A DNA stretch of 16,009 nt from JBDSLU01 sp039916225. GTDB taxonomy: Bacteria > Acidobacteriota > Vicinamibacteria > Vicinamibacterales > Vicinamibacteraceae. Of this stretch, positions 1-7,763 are shown piece by piece (the first letter of the stretch is position 1; every line of letters begins with the position of its first letter). Under the pieces are notes generated by a model that worked only from the letters and a program-made list of their open reading frames with translations, searched no databases and was not told the origin of the DNA. Both the position numbers and the translations under genes were made by a program. Where the stretch lies: contig JBDSLU010000305.1 in the NCBI GenBank assembly GCA_039916225.1, positions 1 to 16,009 of the forward strand. The letters run 5' to 3'.

Positions 1-45
1 GCCGGCTGGCACACCATGATCAAGGCCACGCTGCCGGCGCGCTGA
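1..45 (+). CDS. C-terminal tail of a truncated upstream gene
   Basis: Frame 1 is open from the first base and ends at TGA (43-45), giving the tail AGWHTMIKATLPAR. Only 14 residues are visible, so no family can be assigned. It lies 23 bases upstream of the next plus-strand start and in the same direction, so it is probably the preceding gene of the same operon, which would make a glycan or glycosyltransferase gene plausible. Other frames are also open over so short a stretch in GC-rich DNA, so the reading frame itself is only moderately supported. Confidence 0.4.
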   Translation, partial: AGWHTMIKATLPAR

Positions 46-59
46 CGGCCGCAGTTCCC

Positions 60-65
60 AGGGAG
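60..65 (+). promoter_or_regulatory. Shine-Dalgarno site for the 69-3206 gene
   Basis: AGGGAG lies 3 bases before the ATG at 69. The spacing is short, but this is one of the few recognisable Shine-Dalgarno sites in the window. It supports ATG 69 as the start and fits translation from a longer operon mRNA rather than a leaderless one. Confidence 0.5.
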
Positions 66-68
66 TCC

Positions 69-3000
69 ATGCTCGACGCCTCGCAGCTCGCGTCGCTCGA
101 CTTCGGCCAGGGTCATGCCTGCACGCCGGAGGAGTACCTGTTCCTCGGCGCGCTGGTGCGGCTGATCGCGCCGCGATCGATCGTCGAGATCGGGACGAGC
201 ACGGGCATCGGCACGCTGGTGATGGCCGCTGCGCTCGCCGATGTCGGCGGGGAGAGCCTGATCACCATCGATCTGCCGCTGGGGCGCGCCACGTTCGGCG
301 ACGGGCTGGCGCGCAACCGCGCCGCGGTCGAACGCCTGGTGCCGTCACTGGCCGGTCTCGTCGACTATCGCATCGGCGCTTCCCACACCGTCCTCGCCAC
401 GCTCGCCGCGACCGGTCACCAAGCCGATCTCGTGTTCATCGATGGCGGGCACACCGAGGCGGTGGTCCGCGGCGACTGGGAGCGCGCCCTCGCGCTGCGG
501 CCGCACACGATCGTGCTCCACGACACCGTGCACCTGGCCGACGTCGCACGGCTCGTCGACGAGCTGTCGGCCACATACCCGGGTATCACGCTGACCTATC
601 CGCGCCGTGTCGCGCCGGGCGTCGAGGCGACGCAGAGCGGGCCGGCGGCGGACCAGCCGCCGCGACATGGCCCCGGCCTGACGATCTTTACGAGTCTCGA
701 GGTCGTGAGCCAGGCGCGCGCCGCCTCGGCGCGGCCGGCGGTGCCGGCGATCCACGAGGTCGCGACGGCCCTCGTCCACGACGGAGTGCTCCGGCCCGCT
801 GAGCTGCGGCAGATCGTGCCCGGACTGCGCGCGGGTGCGCCGCCGGCTCGCCTGCGTGAGCTCGAGATCGTGCTCAGCGGCCGCAACGACGACTACGGCG
901 GCGAAGACTTTCACGAGCGCATGCTGGTCGTCGCGGCGTTCAACCACGCGCGGCTCTCCGAGGCCGGCGTGTCGCACCGCTTCACGCTCGTCGAATGGAA
1001 TCCGCCCGAGGGGCGGGCCACGCTGGCCGATCGCCTGCGCGAGCGGCTGCCGTGGTGGCCTCGTTCGTTCGTCGTCAGCCCGGCCTGGCACGCGTGGTAC
1101 TCGGAGAACCCTCGCCTGCAGTTCATGGAGTTCTTCGCCAAGAACGCCGGCATCCGGCGGGCGACCGCCGACTGGGTCCTCACCACCAACAGCGACGTCT
1201 TCCTTTCGCGGGAAATCGTCGAGCGGCTGGCCCAGGGCCGGCTCGAGCCCGGGACGCTCTACCGGGCGTCGCGCCTCGATCTCGATCGCGCGATGCCGCG
1301 CGACGGCGTCACCTGGGATCGGCTGGAGGATCCGCGCTGGCTGCTGCGCCGGTTCGATCCGGAGCCGCCGTACATGAGCGAGGCGGCCGGCGACTTCCTG
1401 CTCCTCGACCGCGAGACCTACCATCGCATCGGCGGCTTCAACGAGCGGGTACGGTTCTCCAAGATAGACATCGACGGGCAGTTCGGTCTGCAGGCGCACC
1501 ATCGCGGGCTGGCCATCGAGTCACTCGGCCGCGTCTACCACATCGATCACGACGGTTCGTTCATCAACTCGAAGCACACCTACGCCGCCGACTTCAGCGA
1601 CGCGCCGTTCGGTCCCCGCTGGGATTGGTGGCAGCCGTACTGGAACCGCGAGGACTGGGGGGTGCGCGGCGCGATCGACGACGTTCAGGGCGCGACGACC
1701 TGGCTGCGGACGCCGGAGGAAGCCGGGCCGACGCTCAGCCTGCTGTTGCATGGTCGCGGCGACCCGGCCGCGCGCGCAGCGGCGATCGCGGGGCTTCTGG
1801 CGTCCCCGGCGGCGATCGAGATCGTGGTCGTCGACCCGTCGGCGGCGCTCGCGGACGCGCTGGGCCGCCACGCCGGCGAGCCGCGCCTCCGGGTGCTCGG
1901 CCCGCCGGACGTCGCGCCGGACGGCGCGCTCGGCGAGGCGATGAGCGTCGCGGTGTGGTGCGCCCACGGCCGGCACGTCGTGCTGCTCCCCGGCCCGGTG
2001 GCGATCGACGGTCTCGACGTGCTGATGCGCGCGCTCGAAGCGCCGGACCTGGACCGCCGCGCGCCGCACGTCCATGTCGTCGAGGCGCCGGACGCGGCAG
2101 ATGCCGCCCTCACGGTCGTGAGCCGACGCGCCGTCGATCGGCTCGGCGGCCTCGACGAGTTGGCGGGCGATGTGGGCGAGGACTTGGCGCTCAGGGCCCG
2201 CCGGGCTTTCGGCGCGACGGTCGTGGCCGGCGTCACGATCCGCCGGATGGCGTCCACTGACGGGCTCCGGCTTTACGATCCCAGGCTCGGGGCGATGTGG
2301 AACGCGGCCGGCGACGGCGGCATGCTGCCGGCCGCGCTGGTCGCCGACTTCGCCGCCAAAGGGGAGCGCCTGACCCGCCACGTCGAGGCACGGCTGGTGC
2401 GGGAGCTTCCGACCGACGCCCACGATGTCGCGGTCTGGGGCGTCGGTCCGCTCACGCCCGTCGCCGTCGCCGCGCTCCGCGCGCTCGGCCGTCACGTGGT
2501 CGGGATCTACGCGCCCGAGGGCAACGGCGGCACGGCGTGCGCTGGCTTGACGATTCGGGCGGCCGGCGATCTCGACACCTCGCGTGGTCTGTGGGTCGTG
2601 TCCGCGTGTGCGTCACCGGCCGACGTACGGCATCTGCTGACGCACGTTCCGATCGCCCACGTCGTGCATCTCGCTGACCCGACCGCCCTCCGGCCGGCCA
2701 CGCCGCCGCTGACGCTCGCGCCGGCGTTCGAGGGGCTGGCGCACGCACGGGCGTGTCGCACCAGGGGGCAGTTCGAGGCCGCCGAAGCAGCCTACGCCGC
2801 GGTGCTGCGCGATCCCGGGTTTGCCGATGCGGCGATCGCCCGCTACGAACTCGCGCTCGTGCACGAGCAGCAGGGCCGCCTCCGCGACGCGGAGGTTGGC
2901 TTGCGCTGGCTGCTGCGGCACTGGCCTGAGGGGCGGGCGATGGTGGCCTACAACCTCGGATCGCTCTACGAGCGCCTCGAGCGGTGGGCGAAGGCCCGGC

Positions 3001-3206
3001 GCGCGTTCGAGCACGCGCTCCGTCTCCTACGGCCCGACGATGCGGCGCGGGTCGGCGGCTGTCGATTCCACCTCGGCGAGATCGCGCTGGCGATGGGGGA
3101 GGACGCGGACGCCCGCGAGTCCTTCACCCGCGCGCTCGAGGCGTTGCCGGCTCACGGCAAGGCGCGGACCAGGCTCGACGAGCTCGCGGCGCGCCTTCTC
3201 TCCTAG
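69..3206 (+). CDS. Multidomain methyltransferase-glycosyltransferase-TPR protein
   Basis: This 1045-residue cytosolic protein is a mosaic. Residues about 20-215 form a class I SAM methyltransferase of the Methyltransf_24 type: motif I VEIGTSTGIGT (39-49), acidic TIDL (about 66-69), FIDGGHTE (123-130) and IVLHD (148-152). Residues about 264-530 resemble a GT-A glycosyltransferase, with TTNSDVFLS (about 372-380) as a DxD-like site and GDFLLLDRETYHRIGGFNE (about 441-459) as the acceptor-side motif. Residues about 555-730 repeat the GT2 layout (IEIVVVDPS, then VGEDLALRAR) but lack a clear DxD, so this copy is probably inactive. Residues about 786-875 look Rossmann-like (VAVWGVGPL). About 887-1040 are TPR repeats. 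It probably elongates and methylates a surface glycan or glycosylates a protein; the substrate is unknown. No signal peptide or membrane segment is visible. Its TAG overlaps the stop of the convergent FkbM gene. Confidence 0.85.
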   Translation: MLDASQLASLDFGQGHACTPEEYLFLGALVRLIAPRSIVEIGTSTGIGTLVMAAALADVGGESLITIDLPLGRATFGDGLARNRAAVERLVPSLAGLVDYRIGASHTVLATLAATGHQADLVFIDGGHTEAVVRGDWERALALRPHTIVLHDTVHLADVARLVDELSATYPGITLTYPRRVAPGVEATQSGPAADQPPRHGPGLTIFTSLEVVSQARAASARPAVPAIHEVATALVHDGVLRPAELRQIVPGLRAGAPPARLRELEIVLSGRNDDYGGEDFHERMLVVAAFNHARLSEAGVSHRFTLVEWNPPEGRATLADRLRERLPWWPRSFVVSPAWHAWYSENPRLQFMEFFAKNAGIRRATADWVLTTNSDVFLSREIVERLAQGRLEPGTLYRASRLDLDRAMPRDGVTWDRLEDPRWLLRRFDPEPPYMSEAAGDFLLLDRETYHRIGGFNERVRFSKIDIDGQFGLQAHHRGLAIESLGRVYHIDHDGSFINSKHTYAADFSDAPFGPRWDWWQPYWNREDWGVRGAIDDVQGATTWLRTPEEAGPTLSLLLHGRGDPAARAAAIAGLLASPAAIEIVVVDPSAALADALGRHAGEPRLRVLGPPDVAPDGALGEAMSVAVWCAHGRHVVLLPGPVAIDGLDVLMRALEAPDLDRRAPHVHVVEAPDAADAALTVVSRRAVDRLGGLDELAGDVGEDLALRARRAFGATVVAGVTIRRMASTDGLRLYDPRLGAMWNAAGDGGMLPAALVADFAAKGERLTRHVEARLVRELPTDAHDVAVWGVGPLTPVAVAALRALGRHVVGIYAPEGNGGTACAGLTIRAAGDLDTSRGLWVVSACASPADVRHLLTHVPIAHVVHLADPTALRPATPPLTLAPAFEGLAHARACRTRGQFEAAEAAYAAVLRDPGFADAAIARYELALVHEQQGRLRDAEVGLRWLLRHWPEGRAMVAYNLGSLYERLERWAKARRAFEHALRLLRPDDAARVGGCRFHLGEIALAMGEDADARESFTRALEALPAHGKARTRLDELAARLLS

Positions 3207-4501
3207 CTGCTGCCGCCCGCGGCAGCGAGCAGCGCGTCCGCTCGCTCGACAGGCATGGCCACGACGTTGCGATCCGTGGTGTCCGACAGGCCGGCGGTAG
3301 CCTGGAGCGCGCCCGTTGCATCGTCGATCTCGAAGCAGACGTAGCCGGCCGCGCGCAGCAAGGAGTCGACGGCGTGAACGCTCGATCCACTGGCGGTGAG
3401 CGAAGCGGCGCAGACCTCGACCACCACGACCGGGCGATGCGTGGCGAGTGTTGCGGCCCCGCCTCGGAGCGCGGCGGCCTCGGAGCCCTCGACGTCGAGC
3501 TTGATGACGTCGACCTTGATGAGCGCTTGGTCCGCAACCAGCGCGTCCAGGCTGGTCGTCGCCACGTCTTCCACGCCCGCCATCAGCAGGCCAGGGTAGG
3601 CGAAGGCGTCGCCGAGGGTATTGAGGCCGCCGCACGGATCCGCGGCGACGCGAAGCGTCTGCCACCCGGACGCGTCCGTCACCGCCGCCCGGATGGGGGT
3701 GACCTGGGACAGGCCGTTCAGGCCGACGTGATCGACCAGCCGGGCGAATTCCCGTGCGCTCGGCTCGAGGCTGATCACGCGCCCGCTCGGGCCCACCCAG
3801 CGCGCCGCCGCGATCGAGACGACACCGGCGTTCGCGCCGGCGTCCACGAAGACGGCGCCGGGGGCGAGCCACGAGCGCAGCAGCCGCAGCGTGTGTGGTT
3901 CGTAGGTCCCGGAGACGTAGACGACCCGTGACAGTTGATCGGATGGCGCGATGTGGAACTGCAGACCGTCGGCCCAGGTCACGGCGAAAGGCTCGGTCGA
4001 CCGCAGGTGGCGCCGCAGCCGCGCCTTCTCGGCAAGGGTGTTCCCGAGCGTGGCGTAGTAGTGCGACCAGCCAGGTGCCACTTGCGGTTCCGACAGCGAG
4101 GCCGGCCAGTGGTCAGTTGCCGGCGCGTCGATGCGCTCCAACGCCAGTACGGTCACGCGGCTGGCGCCGTCGTCGGCGGCATTCGACAGTAGGACCAAGC
4201 CTGCCGGGGCGTCGGCGATCAGTTCGACACGGCCTGGTGTCGTGCCGGCGTCGAGGATGGCCTGATCGATCACGTCGCCGCCGGGCCGATCGAAGGACGT
4301 GACGCGCACCCGCCCACGCTCGACCAGGATGGTGGCGCCGACGCCGAATGCCGGGCCGATTCCGTCGACGCTGTCGGGAACGAACGAGATCGCCGCCGCG
4401 CCTGGCGCCGCGGGCGTGACCACCCGGAGCGGCGTCGCGTCCGACCCGTCGAGGGTCGCCCCGTCGTGCGCGACGACGACCAGCCGGATCACGTGCGTCA
4501 T
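3203..4501 (-). CDS. FkbM-family SAM-dependent methyltransferase with N-terminal beta-rich domain
   Basis: The protein has 432 residues. Its C-terminal half is an FkbM methyltransferase: motif I FVDAGANAGVVSI (218-230), acidic ribose ligand in SLEPSA (E246), signature TTSLDAL (315-321), IKLDVEGSE (333-341) and VVVEV (359-363). FkbM enzymes O-methylate hydroxyls of sugars or polyketides, so methylation of a glycan made by this locus is likely. Residues 1-150 are not part of the usual FkbM fold and read as alternating beta strands; I do not recognise them. I chose ATG 4501 because the reading frame upstream to 4630 overlaps the preceding gene and only the MTHVIRL start follows that gene's stop (47-base gap). 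A GATAAT hexamer sits 6 bases before this ATG. It is the last gene of the minus-strand operon, and its TAG shares CTAG with the convergent gene. Confidence 0.87.
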   Translation of the reverse strand: MTHVIRLVVVAHDGATLDGSDATPLRVVTPAAPGAAAISFVPDSVDGIGPAFGVGATILVERGRVRVTSFDRPGGDVIDQAILDAGTTPGRVELIADAPAGLVLLSNAADDGASRVTVLALERIDAPATDHWPASLSEPQVAPGWSHYYATLGNTLAEKARLRRHLRSTEPFAVTWADGLQFHIAPSDQLSRVVYVSGTYEPHTLRLLRSWLAPGAVFVDAGANAGVVSIAAARWVGPSGRVISLEPSAREFARLVDHVGLNGLSQVTPIRAAVTDASGWQTLRVAADPCGGLNTLGDAFAYPGLLMAGVEDVATTSLDALVADQALIKVDVIKLDVEGSEAAALRGGAATLATHRPVVVVEVCAASLTASGSSVHAVDSLLRAAGYVCFEIDDATGALQATAGLSDTTDRNVVAMPVERADALLAAAGGSS

Positions 4502-4507
4502 GCCAGG

Positions 4508-4513
4508 ATTATC
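4508..4513 (-). promoter_or_regulatory. -10-like hexamer GATAAT before the FkbM gene
   Basis: On the minus strand GATAAT is followed by six bases (CCTGGC) and then ATG. It matches the sigma-70 -10 consensus at five of six positions. At this spacing transcription would begin at or next to the start codon, giving a leaderless mRNA and an internal promoter within the operon. No convincing -35 is seen 17 bases upstream and there is no Shine-Dalgarno site. Confidence 0.4.
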
Positions 4514-4548
4514 GGCCGTCGTTGCGAGCCCACGAAGAAAGGCCGCAG

Positions 4549-7500
4549 TCAGGCGAAGGCGCGGCGGACGTCCGGGACGAAGGAGACGAGGCCGCCGGCG
4601 GTCACGATGATCAACGACCCGCCGGCCCACGCCACCGTCCGCGGGTTATCAGCGATCACCCAGCCGGCCAATCCCGTCCGGTTCGAAACGCGAATCACGT
4701 CGGCGTCCGGGAGGGCCTCGGCGATCCATCCCGCTTCCGTCGAGCGCGACCAGCAGGGCCCGAGTGGTGGCGCCTCCTGTGAGCGCAAGCCACCTCCCGG
4801 CGACCAGGTGAGGTGGCGAGCGGTGCGCGCCCGCGGCTGGCCAAGAGGCGGCAGCAATGCGAGATCGAGCGTGCCATCGGCGCCATTCCACGCCGCGACG
4901 AGCGGCGGCGTCTCGAGCAGACGTTCGAACCGCAGCGCGGCGCTCCACGTCCAGAGGCCATCGAGCGCCGCGAAGCGTAGGCGGCCTTCATGCTCCGCCG
5001 TGACGTGGGTGGGGGTGAAGGGCAGGCGGACGTCATGGACGATGTCGCCCCCCGCGTCGCGGACGAGGAGACGCGGCGGATCGTAGGCCCAGGCGTAGCA
5101 GGTGCCGTCCTGGTCGAGCCGGCCTTCCCCGATGACCGGCGCCGGCCAACGCGGCGCGTCGACGACGTGGCCGGCGGCGTCGATGATGTAGCTGCCGTTC
5201 AGATCCTGCCGTGTCACGATCGCCCGCTGGTCCTCGATGGCGTAGCCGTACAAACACGGCGCGCAGGGATCGGGCGAGAGGAGTCGTGCCGGCGTCGAGG
5301 CGGTCGACTGGCCGGCGGCACGCCAGCCTTCCGGCGACGCGATCGCGAGTGACACCGAAAGACGGAGCGCGGCCGTCGCGGTGCTGCGATCACCGATCGG
5401 CTGACCGACATCCGATGCTGGTGCGGTCGGCACGACCGTGCCTGTCAGCGCGCGTGCCAACGGCGCCAGCGGGGCTTCGCGGATCCAATGGAGATGTGTG
5501 TCTCGCGATGTCAGCGAGAGCTCGACGCGGCAATCGGTGGCCCGTTCGCCGGTGATCCGCGGCCAGATCTGCGGCACGGCGGCAGCCACCCGCGCGACCG
5601 TGGCCTCAGCTCGCCGTAGACGCCCGGCTGCTCCGGCCAACGTCGTCATGATCGCGAAGCGAGCGAGCTCGTCGGCTGAACGGGTCACGCCGCGCCCGTC
5701 TCCCGGCGAGTCGATTGGTTCCGGCGGCGTCGACCAGAACGGCGCGTCGCGTGCCAGAACGTCGGCAACGGTCGCGGTGATCCACCGGGTGAGGATGGCG
5801 CTGAAGCGCGCGGCGTCGGCGCGGGCGCCGTCGGCGAAGGGCAGCATCAGCGGGAGCGGCAACGCCAGCAGGTTGCCGGCGACTACGGCATCGTCGATCG
5901 GCCCGACGGTGAGCGGATCGTGTGCGAGTAGATCACGCGCGGCGTCGACGACCGCGGCCAGGGTGGGCTCGACGCCGACCGCCGTGCCTGCCAGCGGGAC
6001 TCGCGCGGCAGGCGACACCGTCGCCAGCGATCCCAGCGCTGCAGTCTGCTCGGGCCACCACACCGGTGCGTCCGTCGTCCCCGAGGAAGCGGGAGACAGC
6101 TGCGGGCCGGTCGGCAGCGACGCCCTCGCTGTGCGGGCCATCGCCGTGCGGGCCAGGGCGACACTGGCGCTGACCCGATCGCCGTCGACGCCGGCGACCA
6201 TCGCGGCGAGCGCCTGCGACGCGCCAGGGCGTGCCAGCGCTGTGGCGAGCGCGCCGGCGATGGCGCGCGGCGCGATCGATGGGCTGCGTCGCCTGCCGAT
6301 GCGCGCCCGCAGATCGTCTAGGCGGGGCGCCACGCCGAGCAGGGCATCGAGCGGCGCAAGCTCGATGCCACGGCCATGGAGGATGCCGCCGCCGGTGGCG
6401 TTTACGATGCGGACGCCGCTGGCGGTGATCTGATCGAGCAACCGCTCGCGGAACGCGACCAGGTGCGGCAGCGTGGGGACCGGGCGTCCGTGCAGGTCGT
6501 CGCGCTCCTGGGCTCCTGGCCGGCCGGCGACCCGGGCCCATACCTCAGCGAGCGTCGATCCGTAACGCACCTCCCGAGCCCAGTCCTCCTCGAACGCCGT
6601 GCCGCGGCAGTACGGCTGGCCGCCGCTGTAGGCGAGATCGGCGCCGACGATGGCAATCGGCCGCGCGCCGACTCGGATGGCGAGGTCGAGCGCCGACACC
6701 AGCACCGAGCCCCACGCGGCGAGGGTGCCGCGCCGCACGCCGAGCGACGCCAGCCACGGCCACGGATGATTGTCGCCGACGCGGAATACGAAGGTCCGCC
6801 CGGCGAAAGAGGGAAACACCAGTGGATGGACGCTCGGCTCGGCGACAAGCCATGTACTATCCGCGCCCTCGAGATCGGTGAGATGCCGGGCGTTGCGCTC
6901 GCTTGGATCGACGGCCACGGCGAGATGCGGCACGACGCCCTGCGTGAGGAGTGGCCGCAGCGCGGTGTCGACGGCGATGACGAGCGCGCGATCGGCGAGC
7001 CGCGAGACGTCGGCGATGACGCTGTCCAGCGACGGGCCGGCGGCGACGACGATCGCTGGCACGCCGTCGAAGGCGCCGGCGAGGGCGTCGACGTCACCCT
7101 CGTGGGCGACGACGCCGAGGTTCTCGATCGTGTTGAGCAGGTAGGGACCTGCGAGTGCGGCTTCGGCGCCGGCATTGGCTCGGGCATCGCCGAGGACGCG
7201 GGTGCCGACAGCCGCGGCCCGACGGACATCTTCCGGATACTCGCGCGCGAGCACTGGATGCACGACGACGACGGGTGCGGTGTCGCTGACTGGTACGAAG
7301 CGCCAGGCTCCTTCCGCACCGCGGAAGTCTGGACCGATCAACACCAGCAGTCGGCCGCCGGCGATGGCGTCGGTCCAGTCGCGATGCCCGAGCAGCGCTG
7401 CGGCCCCGGAGGGATCGGGCTCGATGATGAGCACGCGCACCGACGCGTCCCGGCCGAGCAGCGTCTCGACAGTCGCCCCAAGCCCAGCGCCGATCACCAT

Positions 7501-7749
7501 GGCGACCGGCGGGCAGGCGCGTCCGCCGAGCGCGTCGTCGACGAGGCGGGCGGCTTCCGCCGCGGGCTGCCGCCGGCTGTGTGCGGCGAGGAGCGTGCCG
7601 CCGGCCGTCTTCAGGTTCAGAACTGCGCCGTCGGCAGCGGTCGTGACCACCCAGTGTCCGTCGCCGCCGACGTCGATCGGTGTGCCCAGCGCCGCGGCCA
7701 GTGCGTCGAGGTTCGCGGCGAGCCAGGGAGCAGCGGGCGAGTCGGCCAT
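4549..7749 (-). CDS. DUF115 / MptE-like (Maf-type) protein with C-terminal propeller-like extension
   Basis: The protein has 1066 residues. About 1-200 is an N-terminal Rossmann-like region (AMVIGAGLGATVETLLGRD 83-101, VLIIEPD 106-112). About 205-470 is the DUF115 / 6-hydroxymethylpterin pyrophosphokinase MptE-like domain: IVVAAGPSLD (233-242), VIAVDTALRPLL (257-268), AVAVDPSE (277-284), IVGADLAYSGGQPYCRGTAF (367-386). Bacterial members include the motility accessory factors (Maf), which transfer nonulosonic acids to flagellin, but many sit in other glycan clusters. About 480-740 is Ala-rich and mostly helical. About 835-1066 has repeated beta-strand pairs and Trp/Gly turns resembling propeller blades. 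I chose MADSPAAP at 7749, 14 bases after the upstream dehydrogenase stop; the frame stays open to 8445, but that part lies inside the dehydrogenase gene. There is no clear Shine-Dalgarno site, so coupling to the upstream gene is likely. Probable role: sugar transfer or glycoprotein assembly. Confidence 0.8.
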   Translation of the reverse strand: MADSPAAPWLAANLDALAAALGTPIDVGGDGHWVVTTAADGAVLNLKTAGGTLLAAHSRRQPAAEAARLVDDALGGRACPPVAMVIGAGLGATVETLLGRDASVRVLIIEPDPSGAAALLGHRDWTDAIAGGRLLVLIGPDFRGAEGAWRFVPVSDTAPVVVVHPVLAREYPEDVRRAAAVGTRVLGDARANAGAEAALAGPYLLNTIENLGVVAHEGDVDALAGAFDGVPAIVVAAGPSLDSVIADVSRLADRALVIAVDTALRPLLTQGVVPHLAVAVDPSERNARHLTDLEGADSTWLVAEPSVHPLVFPSFAGRTFVFRVGDNHPWPWLASLGVRRGTLAAWGSVLVSALDLAIRVGARPIAIVGADLAYSGGQPYCRGTAFEEDWAREVRYGSTLAEVWARVAGRPGAQERDDLHGRPVPTLPHLVAFRERLLDQITASGVRIVNATGGGILHGRGIELAPLDALLGVAPRLDDLRARIGRRRSPSIAPRAIAGALATALARPGASQALAAMVAGVDGDRVSASVALARTAMARTARASLPTGPQLSPASSGTTDAPVWWPEQTAALGSLATVSPAARVPLAGTAVGVEPTLAAVVDAARDLLAHDPLTVGPIDDAVVAGNLLALPLPLMLPFADGARADAARFSAILTRWITATVADVLARDAPFWSTPPEPIDSPGDGRGVTRSADELARFAIMTTLAGAAGRLRRAEATVARVAAAVPQIWPRITGERATDCRVELSLTSRDTHLHWIREAPLAPLARALTGTVVPTAPASDVGQPIGDRSTATAALRLSVSLAIASPEGWRAAGQSTASTPARLLSPDPCAPCLYGYAIEDQRAIVTRQDLNGSYIIDAAGHVVDAPRWPAPVIGEGRLDQDGTCYAWAYDPPRLLVRDAGGDIVHDVRLPFTPTHVTAEHEGRLRFAALDGLWTWSAALRFERLLETPPLVAAWNGADGTLDLALLPPLGQPRARTARHLTWSPGGGLRSQEAPPLGPCWSRSTEAGWIAEALPDADVIRVSNRTGLAGWVIADNPRTVAWAGGSLIIVTAGGLVSFVPDVRRAFA

Positions 7750-7763
7750 CGCGCGATGCCGGG

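Noticed and set aside
4502..4630. Upstream start of the FkbM gene at 4630
   Set aside because: It would overlap the end of the DUF115 gene by over 80 bases and adds an Arg-rich, unconserved-looking segment. ATG 4501 has a cleaner context.
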